A stretch of DNA of 64,000 nucleotides from assembly GCA_023055425.1 (NCBI GenBank), contig JALGPY010000010.1:16961363-17025362 (forward strand). The letters are read 5' to 3'. The position numbers and the translations under genes are program-made. The DNA comes from Linanthus parryae. Its lineage: Eukaryota > Streptophyta > Magnoliopsida > Ericales > Polemoniaceae. Numbering within the stretch: the stretch's first letter is position 1; the number at the start of each line of letters is the position of its first letter. The notes under the pieces were generated by a model. The model did not search any database, had not been told where the DNA came from, and was given only the letters and a program-made list of their open reading frames with translations. Positions 59,546 through 64,000 of the stretch are shown piece by piece.

Positions 59546-60812
59546 GGGACAATCATCTATAGACTAGTATGGGGTTGGATTGATATGGAGATATCATGAT
59601 CCAACACATAGGTGTGCATTAGGGGTAATGGCGCACTGGATTGACCCATCTACGAGAAGGCTACATACACGTTATGTTGAGTCACAAGCGCTTCTCGCGG
59701 TGCAATGGTATTGTCATCCTTAGACTTGAAGTCACTAGATATTCTAGTTGTGGATTATTGTGATTTTGGTAGCGTCAAACGCTACACCGTAACTGGGTAG
59801 TTATAAAGGCGTGTACTGGATACAATAAGAAGCAAGCTTAGAGATCGTAGTGGACGTAGATAGAATTTGTCCCTCCCACATAACGGGAGAAAATATCCTA
59901 GGCCATCCGAGGGATAGTGCTTATAGAATGTCTGGCCAGACTCAAATAAATCTATATAGGATATTGATGTTATTTGCACGAATAAGGCTAATCCCATGGA
60001 TCGAGAAACTATGGATTGGATATACGAGTGTGACTTGTATGTCTCGTGTCCAATCCGAATATAGAGACAAAGGGATGAGACAATTACTTGTACAAAGGTT
60101 GTCAAGATGACTATTCTATTAGTTGGCTAGAATGGATGTTTTGCTAGAAACCGCTCCATACTAGCAAATAGTTGCTACAAACTAGATAGAACCTATGGGG
60201 TCACACGATATATAGAGTTGAACTAGATTTGGGAATTAATTAATTGGATTAATTAATTAGAAGGATCACTTTGCAAAACCTTGCAAACTTAGTAGGGACT
60301 AATTTGCAACGAAGGGACTAAATTGAATTCTAGTAGGACTAGAATAAGTCCTTTAGGTAGTTGGCAAGGAGTTGTTGGACTATATAAAGGACCTTCCTTC
60401 CTTACTTCCCATAACTTATGCTCATAATTGATCATAACTAGAGTGGGAGAGAACAAAAGGAGTGAGCAACAAGCAAAGAAGGAGCCGACCGCCCCTCCCT
60501 CGCCGCCGCCCGTCCCCGTCGGTCCCAAGGAGGCCGAACCTCCTTGGTTTGGTCTCGTTTTGCGTGATTCTTCTTACTCTTCCTCTTTCCGCGCTAGCAC
60601 CAAGGAGTGGGAGATCTAGAAATCAACTCTAGGCGTGGATCAACTATAGAGAACGTGACACAATTCGCGTTTGAAGTCATCAAAGGAGAACCCTAAGGTG
60701 TGTTATTGATTTCTTCCTTTACCAGCGTTATGTGTCTTGACTTGTGATCCTTGGAGGGTTTTGAATGGTTAATTATTGTTTCCGTTGCGCATCCATGAAT
60801 CAAAACCCTACA
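59546..60812 (+). repeat. A5 5' LTR, second piece
   Basis: Remainder of the A5 LTR to CCCTACA, with the U3 hairpin near 59767 and TATA box at 60381-60388. Confidence 0.92.
60381..60388 (+). promoter_or_regulatory. TATA box in A5 5' LTR
   Basis: TATATAAAGG at the family position. Confidence 0.6.
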
Positions 60813-60813
60813 G

Positions 60814-60825
60814 TGGTATCAGACC
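60814..60825 (+). other. A5 primer binding site, last bases changed
   Basis: TGGTATCAGACC; the normal site ends AGC. Confidence 0.82.
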
Positions 60826-62494
60826 CACATGTCGTAGACAATAAATGTGGTTTATGTGTTACGTTTTAGTTGTTTTACACCTTAATTTGATTGTTTATCG
60901 CGTAAAACAAGACAAATCAAGCATGGGATGCAATTTTTCAACAATCTATCATAAAAAGATCTAATTTTTGCATTGAATGCATGAATTAGTGAGTTTGAGA
61001 AATTTTAGGATCTTAGATCTAGGGTTTGGGCATCCTTGGGGAAGAAGGAGTTCTTCCAAAACAAGGAAACAACCAAACATGGGCACGAAGGAAGGGAGTT
61101 GTTTTGGAAACAACTCCCTATAGAGGTTCGGCCCCCCTAAGGGGACCGTCCCTCTTGCTTGCCGCCCAAGTCTTGACCGCCCTAGGGGCCGGGCAGCCCT
61201 AGCCCGCGGCCTAGCCGCGTGGGCTAGGGGCCGGGCCGGCCCTAGGGCCTTGCAGTTTACTTTTTGGGCCCGGGCAATTAGATTGTTGGGCCCATGGACC
61301 GTTTTAACCCTAGAAATCCTAAAATCAATTAAAATTGACCAAGCGCGTTAAAATTGGATTTTAACTATTTATGTGCAAATCGCATGTTGATTGGATATGG
61401 CCTTAGGATGTGGTTTGATGTGGATGTTTATTTTTGTGGTTTGGTTTTACATCCTGCGAGCTGATCAATTAATTGTAATAATTAATTAGGGTTTGGCCTG
61501 CGTACCATTTTTTTCTCAACTTGTGAGATTTATTTTATTTATATAGAAGTTAGCTAGTGTTAGATAAAGTAGATTGTTAGCCACGATTGAAGAAAAAAAG
61601 CCCAAAGCCAAAAGGAGCCACAAATAATGGAGCATGGAGCATGGAGCATTCCACATGACTATGAAGGATGGACCAAAAGATCAAGACGCATGGAGATGTG
61701 TTTGCTTTTAGGGTTCATAGATAATTCCATTGGCTTGGAATTATCTTAGTCTAGAAAAGGCCATATCCACATCACGTTTAATTTTTGTTTTGTGGTTGTT
61801 TACTTTATTGTCTTATTATTTTATGGTTGGTGTATGGATGATGCATGCAATTAGGATAATAAGATAATTAGACAAGCCGGATCTATTATTTGGATTTGTG
61901 CCCAAACTCAAATAGATAGATTAGTTGATTTTGATCAACAAAACAATTAAAATTGAATTTAAAATCCCTCAAAATTCAAATATTGTGTTCTTTCCTTCTC
62001 TTTATTTAAACACTCATTGTCATCATTATTTATCAAGTTCGTGCGTGCCAAAGCATGACGACTTGGTTCATAATGATGGAATGCGATGGCACAAGCTAGT
62101 AATGTGGAATTGTTTAAATAAGAGGTTGAACACAACTAGGCTATTAATATGATTAAGAAACCTAGAGGCAATCAATTGGGATTATCCATATGGATGGATA
62201 AATAAGGAGTTATTTGCCCAATTGAACCAAGAGTTGCATAAGGGATGCAATTGGAATTGTTCCTACCTAAAGTAGTCAAATTATGGGTGACTTGCCAAAG
62301 CAAGCTCATAAGGAGATGAAACGTGGATCTTGGCCCACTAGAAAATATAAGGATATTTTCCGCATCAATATCTTGAGGGTTATTAATCCGTAGAAAAATA
62401 GTGGGAGCTATATTTGATAAACTAGCCATTATTGAATATATTCAAAAATTCACAAATACTAAAACTTGCATATTTTCCTTTTGTAGAATTCCAA
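60826..62494 (+). other. A5 untranslated leader
   Basis: A 1.67-kb leader homologous to that of A2, with hairpin at 61094-61118. No coding frame supported. Confidence 0.75.
61094..61118 (+). repeat. A5 leader hairpin
   Basis: Perfect inverted repeat, arms GGGAGTTGTTT and AAACAACTCCC around a 3-base loop. Relative to A2, two arm positions differ on both sides so that pairing is kept. Confidence 0.75.
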
Positions 62495-63160
62495 ATGGCA
62501 AACAACTCATCGAGTTCACAACATTCCCTACGATCTGTCCTTGAGAAGGACAAGCTCTCTGGAACCAACTTTCTTGATTGGTACAGAAACTTTAGAATTG
62601 TTCTCAAGCAAGAGAAGAAACTGTACGCAATAGAGGAGCATGTTCCAGAAGGTCCAGAGAACCAAACACCTGCTGCCCTAAAGGCGTATCAAAAGCGTGT
62701 TGATGAAACTAATGATGCGGCCTGCCTTATGCTATGCACCATGACTTCTGAGCTTTAGAAGCAACACGGAAACATGAATGCTCTCGATATGATCGAGCAT
62801 CTGAAGCAGCTCTTCCAAGAGCAGGCAAGGGTTGAGAGGTATGAGGTCTCTAAGGCATTTTTCAAGTGTCATCTGGCGGAAGGGAACCCGGTGGAACCCC
62901 ATGTACTCCGTATGATCGGGTACTTGGAGAATCTCGCCCGACTGGGGTTCCCGGTCGGCCAAGAGTTGGCAAACGATCTTGTGTTGCAATCGTTGCCCGA
63001 GAGTTATGGACAGTTCATCATGAACTATGACATGAACGAGATCGTGAAACCACTGCCAGTTTTACTCAATATGTTAAGGACAGCTCAACAGAGCATCTTC
63101 AAGGGTAAGGGCAAGGCCATTATGATGGTGCAGAAAGGAAAGGTCAAAAGGTTTGCCTCC
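62495..63160 (+). pseudogene. A5 gag remnant with the shared TAG
   Basis: Starts MANNSS at 62495. TAG at 62756-62758 at the same codon and in the same sequence context (CTT TAG AAG CAA) as in A2, then open again from 62774 through the lysine-rich linker. The zinc knuckle is lost to a deletion ending near 63157-63161. Confidence 0.88.
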
Positions 63161-63805
63161 ATAAGGATGGATTACTAGACTCGTTTGATTTTGAATCATA
63201 TGAGACATGTGAGGCTTGTTTATTGGGAAAAATGACAAAGTCCCCTTTCAATAAGAAAGGTGAGAGGACTGTTGAGCAATTGGCGCTCATACATACTGAT
63301 GTGTGTTGGCCATTTGCCACGCCTGCCAGGGGTGGTTATGTCTACTTCATTACATTCACTGATGATTACAGTAGATATGGATTTTCGTACCTTATGAGGG
63401 CAAAATCCGAATCCTTTGAAGTGTTCAAAGAATTCAAGAATGAATTAGAGAAGCAACTTGGAAAAAGTATCAAGGCTCTACGATCGGATCGTGGAGGATA
63501 ATACTTGAGCCAAGAGTTTGACGACTATCTTAGAGAGTGTGGGATCGTGTCCCAACTCACTCCACCCGGAACGCCACAATGGAATGGCGTGTCTGAGAGG
63601 AGGAATCGAACCCTTGGATATGGTTCGATCTATGATGTGTCAAACCGATCTTCCATTATCGTTTTGGGGTCACGCTCTATTAAGTGCAGCTTTCACCATT
63701 AACCGTGTTCCATCTAAATCAGTCATGAAGACACCATATGAGATATGGAGTGGGAGGCGTCCCACACTATTGTTCATGAGGATTTGGGGCTGCGATGTCT
63801 ATGTA
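63161..63805 (+). pseudogene. A5 integrase fragment
   Basis: Begins in the pre-integrase region (KDGLLDSFDFESYETCEACLLGK, partly out of frame with gag). Continues through HTDVCWPF (Gly to Trp after Cys), a TAA at RGG-stop (63499-63501) and a two-base deletion near 63613, and ends at the GCDVYV motif, where LTR sequence is joined. Confidence 0.88.
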
Positions 63806-64000
63806 GATAGAATTTGTCCCTCCCACATAACGGGAGCAAATATCCTACGCCACTCGAGGTATAGTGCTTATAGAATGTCTGGCCAGACTCAAATAAATCA
63901 ATATGGGATATTGATGTTATTTGCACGAATAAGGCTATTCCCAGGATCGAGAAACTATGGATTGGATATAAGAGTGTGACTTGTATGTCTCGTGTCCAAT
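63806..64000 (+). repeat. A5 3' LTR fragment, continues beyond the window
   Basis: Family-A LTR sequence from the gatagaatttgtccctccc block onward, corresponding to about 59856 onward in the 5' LTR. The first roughly 475 bp of the LTR are missing. Confidence 0.88.

Larger units (their letters stand above)
54550..64000 (+). mobile_element. A5: family-A Copia deletion derivative, runs off the window
   Basis: Plus-strand family-A element. 5' LTR in two pieces (54550-54712 and 59546-60812, split by T1), primer site, long leader, gag with the shared TAG, part of the integrase, then a direct jump into LTR sequence near 63805. The protease, part of gag, all RT and RNase H and the start of the 3' LTR are missing. 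Confidence 0.9.

Overview
This is a stretch of plant nuclear genome, most likely a eudicot. It holds one ordinary host gene at the left edge and otherwise almost only LTR retrotransposons, many nested inside each other. The evidence for a plant is a spliced GH3 auxin-amido synthetase gene with GT-AG introns, plant-type Copia and Ty3 (Tekay and Tat/Athila-like) elements, tRNA-iMet and tRNA-Asp-like primer sites, and low-GC intergenic DNA with microsatellites. I cannot name the species. No tRNA, rRNA, CRISPR array, bacterial operon or virus-like gene cluster was seen.

Region 1 (1-3300): a complete three-exon GH3 gene on the minus strand with its core promoter and about 1 kb of upstream DNA. Region 2 (about 3301-41600): remains of a Tat/Athila-like Ty3 element (plus strand; LTR pieces at about 3301-3511 and 39772-40795, primer site at 40796, broken gag at 40932-41516). 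Its LTR was split by A1 (3512-39771, minus strand), a Copia element of a family called A here. A1 was in turn hit three times: by A2 (8257-16753, minus, same family, almost intact, in its gag), by A3 (19115-26723, plus, same family, decayed, in its 5' LTR) and by a Tekay-like chromovirus (27687-39661, minus, also in its 5' LTR). Target-site duplications are exact for A2 (cctta) and the Tekay element (aaatc), and 4 of 5 bases for A1 and A3.

Region 3 (41517-45228): unresolved DNA, then an orphan Ty3-type LTR (43128-44697) with its primer site. Region 4 (45229-54153): a Sirevirus-like Copia element on the minus strand (S1), full of copies of a 16-bp perfect palindrome. Region 5 (54550-64000): a fifth family-A copy, A5 (plus), internally deleted and running off the window. 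A small Tnt1/Tork-like Copia element, T1 (54713-59545), sits inside its 5' LTR.

Each autonomous-type element once encoded Gag, protease, integrase, reverse transcriptase and RNase H in the order diagnostic of Copia (integrase before RT) or Ty3 (integrase last). Only A2 keeps a long intact pol frame, and even it has an in-frame TAG early in gag. The most notable observations are: a leader hairpin in family A with paired base changes between copies; that same gag TAG shared by two independently inserted copies; the palindromic repeat of S1, present even inside its coding region; an intact acidic extra ORF upstream of gag in the Tekay element; and a broken extra ORF downstream of pol in S1.
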